Below are positions 32,858 through 41,850 of a DNA stretch of 64,000 nt, one piece after another. Origin of the DNA: Lachnospira sp. UBA4346. Lineage in GTDB: Bacteria; Bacillota; Clostridia; Lachnospirales; Lachnospiraceae. Position numbers and translations under genes: made by a program. Location: contig DGTC01000002.1 of NCBI GenBank assembly GCA_002394205.1, positions 1-64,000 of the forward strand, written 5' to 3'. The notes under the pieces are model-generated. The model was given only the letters and a program-made list of their open reading frames with translations. It was not told the origin of the DNA and did no database searches. Position 1 is the stretch's first letter. Every line of letters starts with the position of its first letter.

Positions 32858-33619
32858 ATGACACGAGTTATTATGCATGGTTGTAATGGCCACATGGGAC
32901 AGGTAATTACTAACCTTTTAAAGAACGATACACAGGCAGAAATCGTAGCAGGAATTGATCCATTTGATGAAGGCAAGAACACATATCCTGTATTTTCATC
33001 TATCGACAAGTGTGATGTAGAAGCAGATGTTATCATTGATTTTGCATCGGCAAAGGCAGAAGATGCATTAATTAATTACTGTGTAGAGAAGCATATTCCT
33101 GCAGTAATCTGTACAACAGGTCTGTCAGAAGAACAGATTGCAGACATCAATACAGCTTCTAAGCAGGTAGCATTCTTACGTTCAGCAAATATGTCACTAG
33201 GAATCAATACATTATTCAAATTATTACAGGATGCAGCAAAAGTATTTGCACCGGCTGGATTTGATATTGAATTGGTAGAGAAGCATCACAACCAGAAGTT
33301 AGATGCACCAAGTGGTACGGCATTAGCACTTGCAGATTCCATCAAGGAAGTAGTAGGAGATGACTACTATTACAAATATGACAGAAGTCAGGAACGTGCA
33401 AAAAGAGATGCCAAAGAAATCGGTATCAGTGCAGTTCGTGGTGGAACGATTGTAGGCGAGCATGAAGTGATTTTTGCAGGTGAAGATGAAGTGATTACAT
33501 TTAAGCATACAGCATATTCAAAAGCCGTATTTGCAAAGGGTGCAATTGAGGCTGCCAAGTTCCTTGCAGGCAAAGACAATGGCTTATACGATATGGGCGA
33601 TGTCATCGCAGCCAAATAA
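32858..33619 (+). CDS. dapB: 4-hydroxy-tetrahydrodipicolinate reductase
   Basis: A 253-residue NAD(P)H-dependent reductase, second step after dapA. Seen: VIMHGCNGHMGQVITNLL (dinucleotide fold G-x-x-G-x-M-G), VIIDFASAKAED, VICTTGLSEEQ, and the signature ELVEKHHNQKLDAPSGTA with catalytic His and Lys. RGGTIVGEHEVIFAG lies in the substrate-binding part. ATG 32858 follows AGAGGATATT. Control by the lysine riboswitch upstream of dapA is expected if the pair is one transcript. Confidence 0.97.
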   Translation: MTRVIMHGCNGHMGQVITNLLKNDTQAEIVAGIDPFDEGKNTYPVFSSIDKCDVEADVIIDFASAKAEDALINYCVEKHIPAVICTTGLSEEQIADINTASKQVAFLRSANMSLGINTLFKLLQDAAKVFAPAGFDIELVEKHHNQKLDAPSGTALALADSIKEVVGDDYYYKYDRSQERAKRDAKEIGISAVRGGTIVGEHEVIFAGEDEVITFKHTAYSKAVFAKGAIEAAKFLAGKDNGLYDMGDVIAAK

Positions 33620-33680
33620 AAACATAAAAACGTGTGTCATTAAGGAAAAACACAGAACAATACACACAATATAAACAACA

Positions 33681-33739
33681 AAACCGCATTAACGTACATA
33701 TTTAAGCAAACGTAGCTATGTATGTTGATGCGGTTTTTT
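33681..33739. terminator. Strong terminator after dapB
   Basis: ACCGCATTAACGTACATA pairs with TATGTATGTTGATGCGGT (two G-U), followed by TTTTTT. Flanking A-run makes it usable in both directions. The stretch 33620-33936 holds no gene. Confidence 0.9.
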
Positions 33740-33936
33740 CAAAAATTCATCTGTTTTGCCATTCGTCCGTTTGCCACAAAATCCCCCCTTTTCTACATCC
33801 ATCCACCCATTGAAAGAATGAAAGAAAACTTGTATAATATTCATATAAACAGTATATATTAAAAAAGATAGAAAACGACCAATACAAAATACCCCACAAA
33901 ACATATCATAATATAAATAACAAGAAGGTGACATAG

Positions 33937-35028
33937 ATGGGAACAATCAGTGATTACATTAAATGGAGAGGGGATTTGTCATTTACAAGAGAACCCTTTA
34001 ATGAAGTTGATAACTTGATATTAGCGCAGATTGCATATGTGGATTTGTCAGGAATCGTATCTGAGGGAAATCAGGAATGTACATTGGCACAGGCATCCGC
34101 AGCATTTTTTGAGCAACATTCAGAAGATGAACTAAAAAAAGTCAAAACATTTATTAAAGATACTCCATTTCTGATGAAAGAAGCAGCACAGTCGGAGCGA
34201 TTTGGAAGTATCCTGTTATCGCATTATCGGGATATTTATAATGAAGAAAAAGAAGAACAGTTTGCAGCAATGCAGATGCGTCTTAGTGCTGGGATGGTTT
34301 ATCTGGCATTTCGTGGAACAGACGATTCCATTATTGGATGGAAAGAAGATTTTAATATGAGCTTTATTACGCCGGTTCCGGCACAGTTAGATGCAGTGAA
34401 TTATGTAAATGAACGTGTAGAGCAGGAAGAGGTATCATTTTATTTAGGCGGACATTCCAAAGGTGGAAATCTGGCAATTTATAGTGCGGTACATGCGAAG
34501 AAAGAAGTTCAGAAGCGAATTGTCAAAGTGTTTAATAACGATGGACCGGGATTTGATGCACAGATGATAAATAGCACTGAATATCAGAATATAAAAGAAA
34601 AAATATGCACAATTGTTCCATATCATTCGTTCGTTGGCATGCTTCTGGAACATGACAGTGTGGATATTGTTGTAAAGAGTAATCAGCGGGGCATTATGGA
34701 ACATGATGCAATGTCATGGCAGGTGTTAGGAAAGAAATTTGTTATGCATACAAAGGTGAGTCACCGCAGTTATGTAACTTATGAAGCAATGAAAACATGG
34801 ATCAATGGATTAGATAAGAAAGACCGTGCCAAATTTGTTGATACATTATTTGCAATATTGACAGCCAGTGGTGCAACGACATTGTCAGATGTGAATTCGG
34901 ATATTTTTAAGAGTGCGGGAGCATCCATTAAGATGTTTAATGCGTTAGATGCGGATACCAGAGCCATGATGAGCAGAATGTTGTGGACGCTATCTGATGA
35001 ATTTTCCAAAGCCAGAAAGAAACGATAA
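33937..35028 (+). CDS. Mbeg1-like alpha/beta hydrolase (DUF2974)
   Basis: A 363-residue soluble protein with a lipase-like alpha/beta-hydrolase core: MVYLAFRGTDDSIIGWKEDF (oxyanion strand) and FYLGGHSKGGNLAIYSA, where GHSKG carries the nucleophile Ser. The later segment FNNDGPGF supplies the probable Asp. This is the DUF2974/Mbeg1-like family frequent in Firmicutes; substrates are unknown, and no signal peptide is seen. ATG 33937 follows AGAAGGTGAC. Confidence 0.88.
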   Translation: MGTISDYIKWRGDLSFTREPFNEVDNLILAQIAYVDLSGIVSEGNQECTLAQASAAFFEQHSEDELKKVKTFIKDTPFLMKEAAQSERFGSILLSHYRDIYNEEKEEQFAAMQMRLSAGMVYLAFRGTDDSIIGWKEDFNMSFITPVPAQLDAVNYVNERVEQEEVSFYLGGHSKGGNLAIYSAVHAKKEVQKRIVKVFNNDGPGFDAQMINSTEYQNIKEKICTIVPYHSFVGMLLEHDSVDIVVKSNQRGIMEHDAMSWQVLGKKFVMHTKVSHRSYVTYEAMKTWINGLDKKDRAKFVDTLFAILTASGATTLSDVNSDIFKSAGASIKMFNALDADTRAMMSRMLWTLSDEFSKARKKR

Positions 35029-35041
35029 TGTTACTGCGTTA

Positions 35042-35093
35042 TTGACAACCAACAAGGGTTTGCTTATACTAATCTTAATGATAATGAGAATCA
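35042..35093 (+). promoter_or_regulatory. feo promoter with Fur-like box
   Basis: TTGACA (35042-35047), 17 bases, TATACT (35065-35070). TGATAATGAGAATCA at 35079-35093 matches the 7-1-7 Fur palindrome (TGATAATNATTATCA) at all but two positions and covers the transcription start, so iron repression is inferred. Confidence 0.7.
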
Positions 35094-35116
35094 ATAAGAA
35101 AAGGGAAACGAACAAA

Positions 35117-35179
35117 ATGAATGAATCAAAAATATGGATTCGTTTTGTAAGAACGGAAAGGTACGGCTTAAGAGGATGA
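35117..35179 (+). CDS. Possible 20-residue leader peptide overlapping feoAB
   Basis: ATG 35117 after AAGGGA opens a frame MNESKIWIRFVRTERYGLRG ending with TGA at 35177-35179, which overlaps the feoAB ATG by ATGA. The feoAB start has no well-spaced ribosome site of its own (GAGG touches the ATG), so translation may be coupled to this short peptide. Not confirmed. Confidence 0.35.
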   Translation: MNESKIWIRFVRTERYGLRG

Positions 35180-37533
35180 AGTTAAGTGAACTAAAGGTTG
35201 GTAAGGATGCCATCATCAAAGATGTTGGTGGAAGTGGAGCGTTGCGCAGACATTTCTTAGATATGGGACTGACACCGGGAACGGAAGTAACCCTCATAAA
35301 GGTAGCTCCGATGGGAGATCCGATTGAATTAAGATTACGTGGGTATGAGTTGACATTACGTCTGTCTGATGCAGCGCAGATTGCAATTGAAGATGTACAT
35401 GACACAGATGAAGTACGAAAAGAACGGGCACAAAAGAAAGATATTCCACATCCGCAGGTGGGGGAATTGGGAGTCTATCATGTACGTAAACGTGGAGATG
35501 TCGTAAAGGATGGCATGCCGTTACACTTCGGTCTGATCGGCAATCAGAATAGCGGTAAAACGACATTGTTTAATCAGTTGACTGGTTCGAATCAGCATGT
35601 TGGTAATTTCCCGGGAGTTACGGTGGATCGAAAAGATGGAACACTCAAGAAGCATGATGAAGCAACCGTAACGGATTTGCCGGGGATTTATTCCATGTCC
35701 CCATATACGAGTGAGGAAATTGTTACCAGAGATTTTTTGATTCATTCGAATGTCAATGGTATTATCAATATTGTAGATGCAACGAATATTGAACGAAATC
35801 TGTATTTGACTATGCAGTTGATTGAGATGGATATTCCAATGGTACTTGCGTTAAATATGATGGATGAAGTTCGAGAAAATGGTGGAACGATTCAGATTAA
35901 TGCCTTAGAAAATGCACTTGGTATTCCGGTTATTCCGATTTCTGCCGCAAAGGGAGAAGGTATTAATGAATTAATTGACCATGCAGTGCACGTTGCAAAG
36001 TATGAAGAATGTCCGGGCAGATTGGATTTTTGTGAACCGGATGGTCCGGACGGAATCGGTGCAGTACATCGTTGTATTCATGGGGTAGAACATTTGATTG
36101 CCGACCATGCCGAGAAAGCAAGGATTCCAGAGCGTTTTGCTGCAACGAAGCTCATGGAGGGAGATAAACTGGTTCAGGAAGCACTCCATTTAGATGATAA
36201 TGAAATTGAGATGTTAGAACATATTATTGCAGAAATGGAGCAGGAGACGGGCAAGGACAGAGAAGCAGCACTTGCAGATATGCGTTTCCGTTTCATTGAG
36301 CGAATCTGCGAAGATACGGTAGTGAAGCCGGTAGAGAGCAAGGCGCATACAAGAAGCGTACGTGCAGATAAGATTCTGACTGGAAAATATACAGCGATAC
36401 CGGCATTTATTGGAATTATGGCATGTATTTTCTGGCTGACATTTGGTGTCATTGGCGCAGGATTATCTGATTTGCTTACATTTGGAATTGATTGGCTGAC
36501 ACAGATTTGTGATGATGCATTGACAGCTTATGGAATCAATGAAGTTGTCCATTCACTTGTGATTGACGGTGTATTTGCAGGTGTGGGAAGTGTCCTGAGC
36601 TTCCTGCCAATTATCGTTGTGCTGTTCTTCTTTTTATCAATCTTAGAAGACAGTGGTTATATGGCACGAATTGCGTTTGTTATGGATAAATTGCTCCGTA
36701 AGATTGGTTTATCCGGCAGAAGTTTCGTTCCGATGCTTATTGGATTTGGCTGTTCGGTTCCGGCAATTATGGCGACAAGAACATTATCATCAGAGCGTGA
36801 CAGAAAGATGACGATTCTTTTGACACCATTTATGAGTTGCTCGGCGAAGTTACCGATTTATGCATTGTTTACGGCAGCATTTTTCCCAAAGTACAGAGTA
36901 CTTGTGATGGTTATTTTGTATTTTACGGGGATTCTTGTTGGAATTATTTTTGCACTGATTCTAAATCGCACAGCCTTTCAGGGCGAACCGGTTCCATTTG
37001 TTATGGAATTACCAAATTACAGACTTCCGACATTAAAGAGTGTAGGCCAGTTAATCTGGGATAAAGCAAAAGATTTTATTACAAGAGCGTTTACATTAAT
37101 TTTTCTTGCTTCTATTATTATTTGGTTTTTACAGACATTCGATATGCGGTTCAATGTCGTTGTCGATCAGAAAGACAGCCTGCTTGCAGCTTTAGGCGGA
37201 TTGATTGCGCCGATTTTTGCGCCGCTTGGGTTTGCAGATTGGCGTGTTTCGACAGCGTTGATTACAGGATTTACAGCGAAGGAGAGTGTTGTCAGCACAT
37301 TAACAGTATTGCTTGGCGGTAATACGGATGCTTTAGGAACTTTGTTAAGTCCGTTTACGGCATTTGTATTTTTGGTGTTCACACTGCTCTATACACCTTG
37401 TGTTGCTGCGATTGCAGCAGTCCGCAGAGAGATGGGAACAAGAAGAGCAGCATTGATTGTTGCGTTAGAACAGTGTATAATAGCATGGTGTGTTGCTTTT
37501 TTGGTACACACGGTTGGAATGTTATTTTTTTAA
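35176..37533 (+). CDS. feoB: FeoA-FeoB fusion, ferrous iron transporter
   Basis: A 785-residue protein. Residues 1-75 are a FeoA SH3-like domain (MKLSELKVGKDAIIKDVGGS). After a linker comes the FeoB G domain: GLIGNQNSGKTTLFNQLTGS (G1), TDLPGIYSMS (G3), LALNMMDE (G4). The rest is the membrane part with Gate-type motifs GFGCSVPAIMATRTL and TPFMSCSAKLPIYAL. It imports Fe(II) across the cytoplasmic membrane using GTP. An in-frame ATG at 35134 lacks a ribosome site; ATG 35176 begins the conserved FeoA sequence. A Fur-like box lies upstream, and a FeoB-associated small protein is encoded downstream. Confidence 0.95.
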   Translation: MKLSELKVGKDAIIKDVGGSGALRRHFLDMGLTPGTEVTLIKVAPMGDPIELRLRGYELTLRLSDAAQIAIEDVHDTDEVRKERAQKKDIPHPQVGELGVYHVRKRGDVVKDGMPLHFGLIGNQNSGKTTLFNQLTGSNQHVGNFPGVTVDRKDGTLKKHDEATVTDLPGIYSMSPYTSEEIVTRDFLIHSNVNGIINIVDATNIERNLYLTMQLIEMDIPMVLALNMMDEVRENGGTIQINALENALGIPVIPISAAKGEGINELIDHAVHVAKYEECPGRLDFCEPDGPDGIGAVHRCIHGVEHLIADHAEKARIPERFAATKLMEGDKLVQEALHLDDNEIEMLEHIIAEMEQETGKDREAALADMRFRFIERICEDTVVKPVESKAHTRSVRADKILTGKYTAIPAFIGIMACIFWLTFGVIGAGLSDLLTFGIDWLTQICDDALTAYGINEVVHSLVIDGVFAGVGSVLSFLPIIVVLFFFLSILEDSGYMARIAFVMDKLLRKIGLSGRSFVPMLIGFGCSVPAIMATRTLSSERDRKMTILLTPFMSCSAKLPIYALFTAAFFPKYRVLVMVILYFTGILVGIIFALILNRTAFQGEPVPFVMELPNYRLPTLKSVGQLIWDKAKDFITRAFTLIFLASIIIWFLQTFDMRFNVVVDQKDSLLAALGGLIAPIFAPLGFADWRVSTALITGFTAKESVVSTLTVLLGGNTDALGTLLSPFTAFVFLVFTLLYTPCVAAIAAVRREMGTRRAALIVALEQCIIAWCVAFLVHTVGMLFF

Positions 37534-37601
37534 CACATGCTGTGTAAATAGTATAAGATAATACATAAGAGCAAATGATGGTTTGCTGCATAGAAAATAA
37601 C

Positions 37602-37643
37602 GTGCCACTTATATTTTTGGAAAAAGAATATAGGTGGCATTTT
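37602..37643 (+). terminator. Intrinsic terminator after feoAB
   Basis: TGCCACTTATATT and GAATATAGGTGGCA pair with one G-U, followed by TTTTG. Confidence 0.85.
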
Positions 37644-37743
37644 GTATGTGAAGGAATATACGCAAGAGAATCCTACTGTATGCTTGTAAGGTAAGCGTGA
37701 ATATGGTGGGATAAATGAACGAATGATAGTAAGATTTTTTAAG

Positions 37744-37759
37744 TTAATGAGAATCTTAT
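37744..37759 (+). promoter_or_regulatory. Second Fur-like site
   Basis: TTAATGAGAATCTTA shares the ten bases AATGAGAATC with the box upstream of feoAB. It lies about 70 bases before the FeoB-associated gene. Half-site quality is lower than at feoAB. Confidence 0.45.
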
Positions 37760-37828
37760 GAAGAATATAGAAATAGAGTTTTCAGGAAATGGATTGATTT
37801 TTGTCAGAAGAATGGAGGATGTTTCAAG

Positions 37829-37978
37829 ATGAATATCATTGCAGGAGTAATTATTCTGGTACTGGTAGTCTGGATTTATGTTGCAGTTTCATATGTACAC
37901 AATAAGAAGATGAACTGTACAGACAAAGAAGGCTGTAATGGAAATTGCATGAGTTGTTCCATGCATCAGACAAAGTAG
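37829..37978 (+). CDS. FeoB-associated Cys-rich membrane protein
   Basis: A 49-residue protein, MNIIAGVIILVLVVWIYVAV at the N terminus forming one membrane helix, followed by a Cys-rich tail (MNCTDKEGCNGNCMSCSMHQ). This is the FeoB-associated Cys-rich membrane protein family, which accompanies FeoB in Firmicutes and may hand iron to or from the transporter. ATG 37829 follows GGAGGATG. It precedes a ferredoxin-type gene by 10 bases, so the two are likely one transcript. Recognisable position, size and Cys pattern make this call firm. Confidence 0.85.
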   Translation: MNIIAGVIILVLVVWIYVAVSYVHNKKMNCTDKEGCNGNCMSCSMHQTK

Positions 37979-37988
37979 GTAGGCATTT

Positions 37989-39140
37989 ATGGATAAAAAA
38001 TACAAAGAAAAAATCAAAAAATTGGGTGCATATATGAATGGCAATTCAAAGTTTGAAGTGCCGATGATACCGGGGATTTTGGCTTGCTTTGAACTATTGC
38101 TGTCAGAAAAGGAAGTGGATTATCTTCTGATGGTGGAAAATGGTTCTTATACAAAACAGGGCTTGCAGGAACTATGGCAGATGCCGGATGAAGAATTTGC
38201 ACCATTTTTTAAAAATCTTGCGGATAAGGCATTTATCTGGCAGAGACGAGGTGTGGGAGAATATGAGTTGACACCGATTTTTCCGGGGTGGATAGAATTA
38301 TATTGTTCCGGAGAACAAAATGATACGCGAAAAAAGGTGCTTGAACGATTTGGTGAACTGGAAGATTTGCTGAAATGGCTGAATATTCCGCCGATTCGTG
38401 CATACATGAATCGTGTAAATACCAACAAAATGAAAAAAGAACCAGGCAGAATGTCAACAGCAGTTGCAAGAGGAGGCAAGACGATTGAGATTAATAAAAA
38501 ATTGACAGCAGAACAGACAGTGTATACAGCAGGTGAGATTTATGCCATTCTTATGCGGCATAAAGATGAGTTATCCGTGATGAATTGTTTCTGCAGAATG
38601 AAGAAAGAATATGCCGGACATACCTGTAATTTTCATATGCCGATAGAAGGCTGTATGGCAGTCGGCAGAATGGCGGTACAGTTAGCAGAAGCAGGAATTG
38701 CAAGAATGATTTCGTTAGAAGAGGCAATTAGCCTGATTCAGGAATTTGAAGATAAGGGAAGTATTCATACGATTTATCATTATGGTGTCATTTCAGAAGA
38801 GGAAGAAGTGGTTATCTGCAATTGTTGTGTGGACTGCTGTTTCTTATATGGAAGTTATAATGAAGGTGCTTTGTCTCAGCTTTTGATGAAGGCGTATTTT
38901 AAGCCGGAAATCATAGATGAGAGTAAATGTGTTGGCTGCAATCTGTGTTATCGATATTGCCCAACGAAAGCGACTTACTATGATAAAGAGAATAAGAAAT
39001 TGGTGTTTGATGAAAGTAAATGCGTAGGCTGTGGACAGTGTGTAACACAATGTAGATTTCCGGTACGTCATATGGTACGTGATGAGAGAAATATTTTCGT
39101 AAAGACACCGAAGCCGTCTGTAAGAAAGATTGTACGTTGA
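37989..39140 (+). CDS. 4Fe-4S ferredoxin-type protein
   Basis: A 383-residue soluble protein. The C terminus carries two 4Fe-4S motifs, CVGCNLCYRYCP and CVGCGQCVTQC. A central Cys-rich part has MNCFCRMKKEYAGHTC and ICNCCVDCCFLYGS, which may bind another cluster. The N-terminal 150 residues resemble a winged-helix-like module (LLMVENGSYTKQGLQELWQM). Proteins of this design are annotated as 4Fe-4S proteins of unknown redox partner. Located after the Feo genes and a Fur-like site, it may be iron-regulated. Confidence 0.8.
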   Translation: MDKKYKEKIKKLGAYMNGNSKFEVPMIPGILACFELLLSEKEVDYLLMVENGSYTKQGLQELWQMPDEEFAPFFKNLADKAFIWQRRGVGEYELTPIFPGWIELYCSGEQNDTRKKVLERFGELEDLLKWLNIPPIRAYMNRVNTNKMKKEPGRMSTAVARGGKTIEINKKLTAEQTVYTAGEIYAILMRHKDELSVMNCFCRMKKEYAGHTCNFHMPIEGCMAVGRMAVQLAEAGIARMISLEEAISLIQEFEDKGSIHTIYHYGVISEEEEVVICNCCVDCCFLYGSYNEGALSQLLMKAYFKPEIIDESKCVGCNLCYRYCPTKATYYDKENKKLVFDESKCVGCGQCVTQCRFPVRHMVRDERNIFVKTPKPSVRKIVR

Positions 39141-39161
39141 TTTTTATAAGATTTAGGAGTC

Positions 39162-39204
39162 AAAAGGTGCAATTTGACCTCTTGAAACGAATATACACCT
39201 TTTT
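39162..39204 (+). terminator. Probable terminator after the ferredoxin-type gene
   Basis: AAAAGGTG (39162-39169) and CACCTTTTT (39196-39204) pair at the base of a longer loop; T-run follows. Moderately convincing. Confidence 0.5.
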
Positions 39205-39273
39205 ACACCCGAATCGTTATAAATAAAAATGTAGTTGAAAGCACCATTAATTATAGTGACAGGAGAATGGAGG

Positions 39274-39528
39274 ATGCATGAAGGAACCGTTTGCAGAGAA
39301 ATTTTAGACATTGCATTGCAGGCAGCAAAAGAAAATGATATTGAGAAGATTTATCGTATAACGATGGTAAAAGGAATGAATTCCTGTATTCATGATGAGG
39401 AACTGCAATTTTATTTTGAAGTAATCAAAAAAGGAACGATTGCGCAGGATGCGGTGTTAGTGGTAGAATGTGATGAGACGATTACAGAATATCATTCTGA
39501 ATATGTAAAGAATATAGAAGGGGAGTAA
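39274..39528 (+). CDS. HypA-like protein lacking the zinc ribbon
   Basis: An 84-residue protein that starts with MHEGTVCREILDIALQAAKE, the conserved MHE nickel-binding N terminus of HypA/HybF hydrogenase nickel-insertion proteins, and continues ITMVKGMNSCIHDEELQFYF and EVIKKGTIAQDAVLVVECD. True HypA proteins (about 113 residues) follow this with two CxxC motifs; here the C-terminal end has none. Start ATG 39274 is decided by the MHE motif and GGAGAATGGAGG; the longer reading from 39235 has no ribosome site. No hydrogenase or urease gene is in the window. It is closely followed by corA. Confidence 0.65.
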   Translation: MHEGTVCREILDIALQAAKENDIEKIYRITMVKGMNSCIHDEELQFYFEVIKKGTIAQDAVLVVECDETITEYHSEYVKNIEGE

Positions 39529-39531
39529 GGT

Positions 39532-40473
39532 ATGATTGAAATTTATCGAACAGATTATGGAATTCTGAATAAATTAGATGATTACTCCGAGGGTGCATGG
39601 GTCAATCTTGTAAATCCGACAAGAGCGGAGTTGGCAAAGATTGCAGAGCAGTATGATATTGAGCCGGATGATTTGGCGACAGCACTCGATGAGGAGGAAA
39701 GCTCCCGTATTACATTAGAGGACGGTTATACACTTCTGTTGGTGGATATTCCATCACCGGAGGTTCGTCATGAGAAGAAGATGTATACAACAATTCCACT
39801 GGGTATTGTGATTAAACAGGACACAATTATAACAATTTGCATGGAAGAATCACCGGTTATCAGTTATTTTATTAAGAATCGGGTACGTGATTTTAGTACA
39901 AAAAAGAAGATGCGTTTTATTTATCAGTTGTTATTCCGTTCTGCATCGTTATACCAGATTTATCTGCGTGGAATTGATAAAAAGAGAATAGAAATAGAAG
40001 AGAGAATTGAAGGCGATACCCAGAATGTGGATTTGATTGAATTGCATGAATTAGAGTCCACACTGGTTTATTTTGCGACTTCTCTTCGTGCGAATAGTAT
40101 CGTTATTGAGCGTCTGCGCCGTTATAAGAGACTAGAACAGTATCCGGAAGATATGGAACTGCTTGAAGATGTTATGGTCGAATATCAGCAGGCGATAGAG
40201 ATGACGGGAATATATCGTGATATTATTGATGGTACAAGAGAACTGTTATCGGCGGTCATTGACAACCGTTTGAATAATGTAATGAAGTATCTGGCATCTA
40301 TTACGATTGTTATGTCTATACCGACAATTATTTCAGGCGTATATGGAATGAATGTGGCAGGAGAGGGAATGCCATTTTCAAGCGAATCTTATGGATTTGC
40401 AGTGATTTGTGCAATCATTCTTGTTGTATCCATTGTTACGATGATTATTTTGAAAAGAAAGAAAATGCTATGA
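39532..40473 (+). CDS. corA: CorA-family divalent-cation channel
   Basis: A 313-residue CorA-family protein. The cytosolic N-terminal domain is long and helical; two membrane helices at the C terminus flank the pore signature GVYGMN (SIPTIISGVYGMN), and the last residues are basic. It carries Mg2+ (or Co2+/Ni2+) in. GGGGAGTAAGG precedes ATG 39532, four bases after the HypA-like stop; its stop overlaps the next gene by ATGA. The three genes 39274 to 41108 form an operon. Confidence 0.93.
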   Translation: MIEIYRTDYGILNKLDDYSEGAWVNLVNPTRAELAKIAEQYDIEPDDLATALDEEESSRITLEDGYTLLLVDIPSPEVRHEKKMYTTIPLGIVIKQDTIITICMEESPVISYFIKNRVRDFSTKKKMRFIYQLLFRSASLYQIYLRGIDKKRIEIEERIEGDTQNVDLIELHELESTLVYFATSLRANSIVIERLRRYKRLEQYPEDMELLEDVMVEYQQAIEMTGIYRDIIDGTRELLSAVIDNRLNNVMKYLASITIVMSIPTIISGVYGMNVAGEGMPFSSESYGFAVICAIILVVSIVTMIILKRKKML

Positions 40474-41108
40474 GATATACAAATATTATATTTGACTTAG
40501 ATGGAACATTATTAGATACGATTCAGGATTTGACAGATGCGGTAAATTATGTGTTGTCGATGTATCAGTATCCGACATATAGTATTTTGCAGATTCAGTC
40601 TTTTGTTGGAAATGGAATCCGTAAGCTCATGGAACGAGCAGTGCCGCAAGGTGAAGAAAATGCACAGTTTGAAAGTATTTATGAAGCATTTCGGTCATAT
40701 TATACAGAACATTGTAAAATTGCGACGAAGCCGTATGACGGTATTGTAGAATTATTAACAAAGCTACGAGAAGAGGGATGCAGTCTTGCAGTGGTATCTA
40801 ATAAGAATGATGCAGCAGTAAAGGCATTGTGTGCGGATTTCTTTTCGGAAGAAATTCAAATTGCAATTGGGCAGAGTGAGACGACAAAAAAGAAGCCTGC
40901 ACCGGATACGGTATATAATGCAATGCAGGAAATGCCGCAGGGAAATACGTTATATGTAGGCGACTCTGAGGTGGATAAAATGACTGCTGATAATGCAGGA
41001 TTAGATTGTGTGTTAGTGAGTTGGGGGTTTAGAGAAAGACAGCAATTGTGTGATATGAATCCGGTTGCAGTCATAGATGCGCCATTGGAGTTATTGAATC
41101 TTATTTAA
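40470..41108 (+). CDS. HAD-family phosphatase, phosphoglycolate-phosphatase-like
   Basis: A 212-residue HAD hydrolase. Seen: IIFDLDGTLLDT (nucleophile Asp and acid Asp), LAVVSNKNDAAV (second motif Ser), KKKPAPDTVY (Lys) and TLYVGDSEVDKMTADNAG (acidic motif). The cap domain lies between the first two. Specificity is uncertain; phosphoglycolate or pyrophosphatase-like relatives exist. Start ATG 40470 overlaps the corA stop; a longer reading from 40407 runs inside corA. Confidence 0.9.
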   Translation: MRYTNIIFDLDGTLLDTIQDLTDAVNYVLSMYQYPTYSILQIQSFVGNGIRKLMERAVPQGEENAQFESIYEAFRSYYTEHCKIATKPYDGIVELLTKLREEGCSLAVVSNKNDAAVKALCADFFSEEIQIAIGQSETTKKKPAPDTVYNAMQEMPQGNTLYVGDSEVDKMTADNAGLDCVLVSWGFRERQQLCDMNPVAVIDAPLELLNLI

Positions 41109-41187
41109 AAAGAAACAGAGTATGGAAACAAGATAAAATATAGAAATAAAAGTAGAAATAGAATTAGAAAATAAAGGAGATACCTGT

Positions 41188-41844
41188 ATGAAATCAATAT
41201 TGGTAATTGGCATGGGGAATTTTGGATATCATCTCGTTCAGAAACTTTCAGAGTTTGAAAATGAGAATGAAGTTATGATTATAGATCGCAGTGAAACAAG
41301 AATTAGAGATTTATTTGCACAGGTATTTAGCGCAAGAGTCGGAGACTGTACAAATGTAGAAGTACTGCGAAGTCTTGATATTCCACATTTTGACGTGGTT
41401 ATCGTATGTATCAATGAAGATTTCCAGAATAGTTTGGAGGTAACAAGTTTGGTAAAAGAACTTGGTGCAAAATATGTTATCAGTGCAGCAAGCAGAGATA
41501 TTCAGGCAAAGTTCTTATTAAAGAATGGTGCAGATGAAGTTGTTTATCCGGAGCGTGATGTTGCAAATAATATTGCGACTACAGTAAGCAACAGTCATAT
41601 TTTTGATTATATTAAATTAACGGATGAATATTCGATTTATGAGATTCCAATCATACCACAGTGGATAGGAAAGTCTATCAAAGATGTGAATGTAAGAGCA
41701 GAATATAATATCAATATTATCGGAATTGTGTCAGACGGCACGACAATGATTATGCCGTCTGCGGATTATATATTCTGCGAAAATGATCATATCAAGGTAA
41801 TTAGTGAAAGAGAAAATATCAGAGATATTTTACAGCATATTTAG
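41188..41844 (+). CDS. TrkA/KtrA-type potassium-channel regulatory protein
   Basis: A 218-residue RCK protein. Residues 1-130 form a Rossmann NAD/nucleotide domain with GMGNFGYHL and VMIIDRSETR, ending in ISAASRDIQAKFLLKNGADE. Residues 140-218 are a RCK_C domain (IIPQWIGKSIKDVNVRAEYN). It gates a KtrB/TrkH-type membrane channel by binding nucleotides. No channel gene is adjacent, which is unusual as ktrA and ktrB are normally paired. ATG 41188 follows AAAGGAGAT. Confidence 0.88.
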   Translation: MKSILVIGMGNFGYHLVQKLSEFENENEVMIIDRSETRIRDLFAQVFSARVGDCTNVEVLRSLDIPHFDVVIVCINEDFQNSLEVTSLVKELGAKYVISAASRDIQAKFLLKNGADEVVYPERDVANNIATTVSNSHIFDYIKLTDEYSIYEIPIIPQWIGKSIKDVNVRAEYNINIIGIVSDGTTMIMPSADYIFCENDHIKVISERENIRDILQHI

Positions 41845-41850
41845 TTGTAA

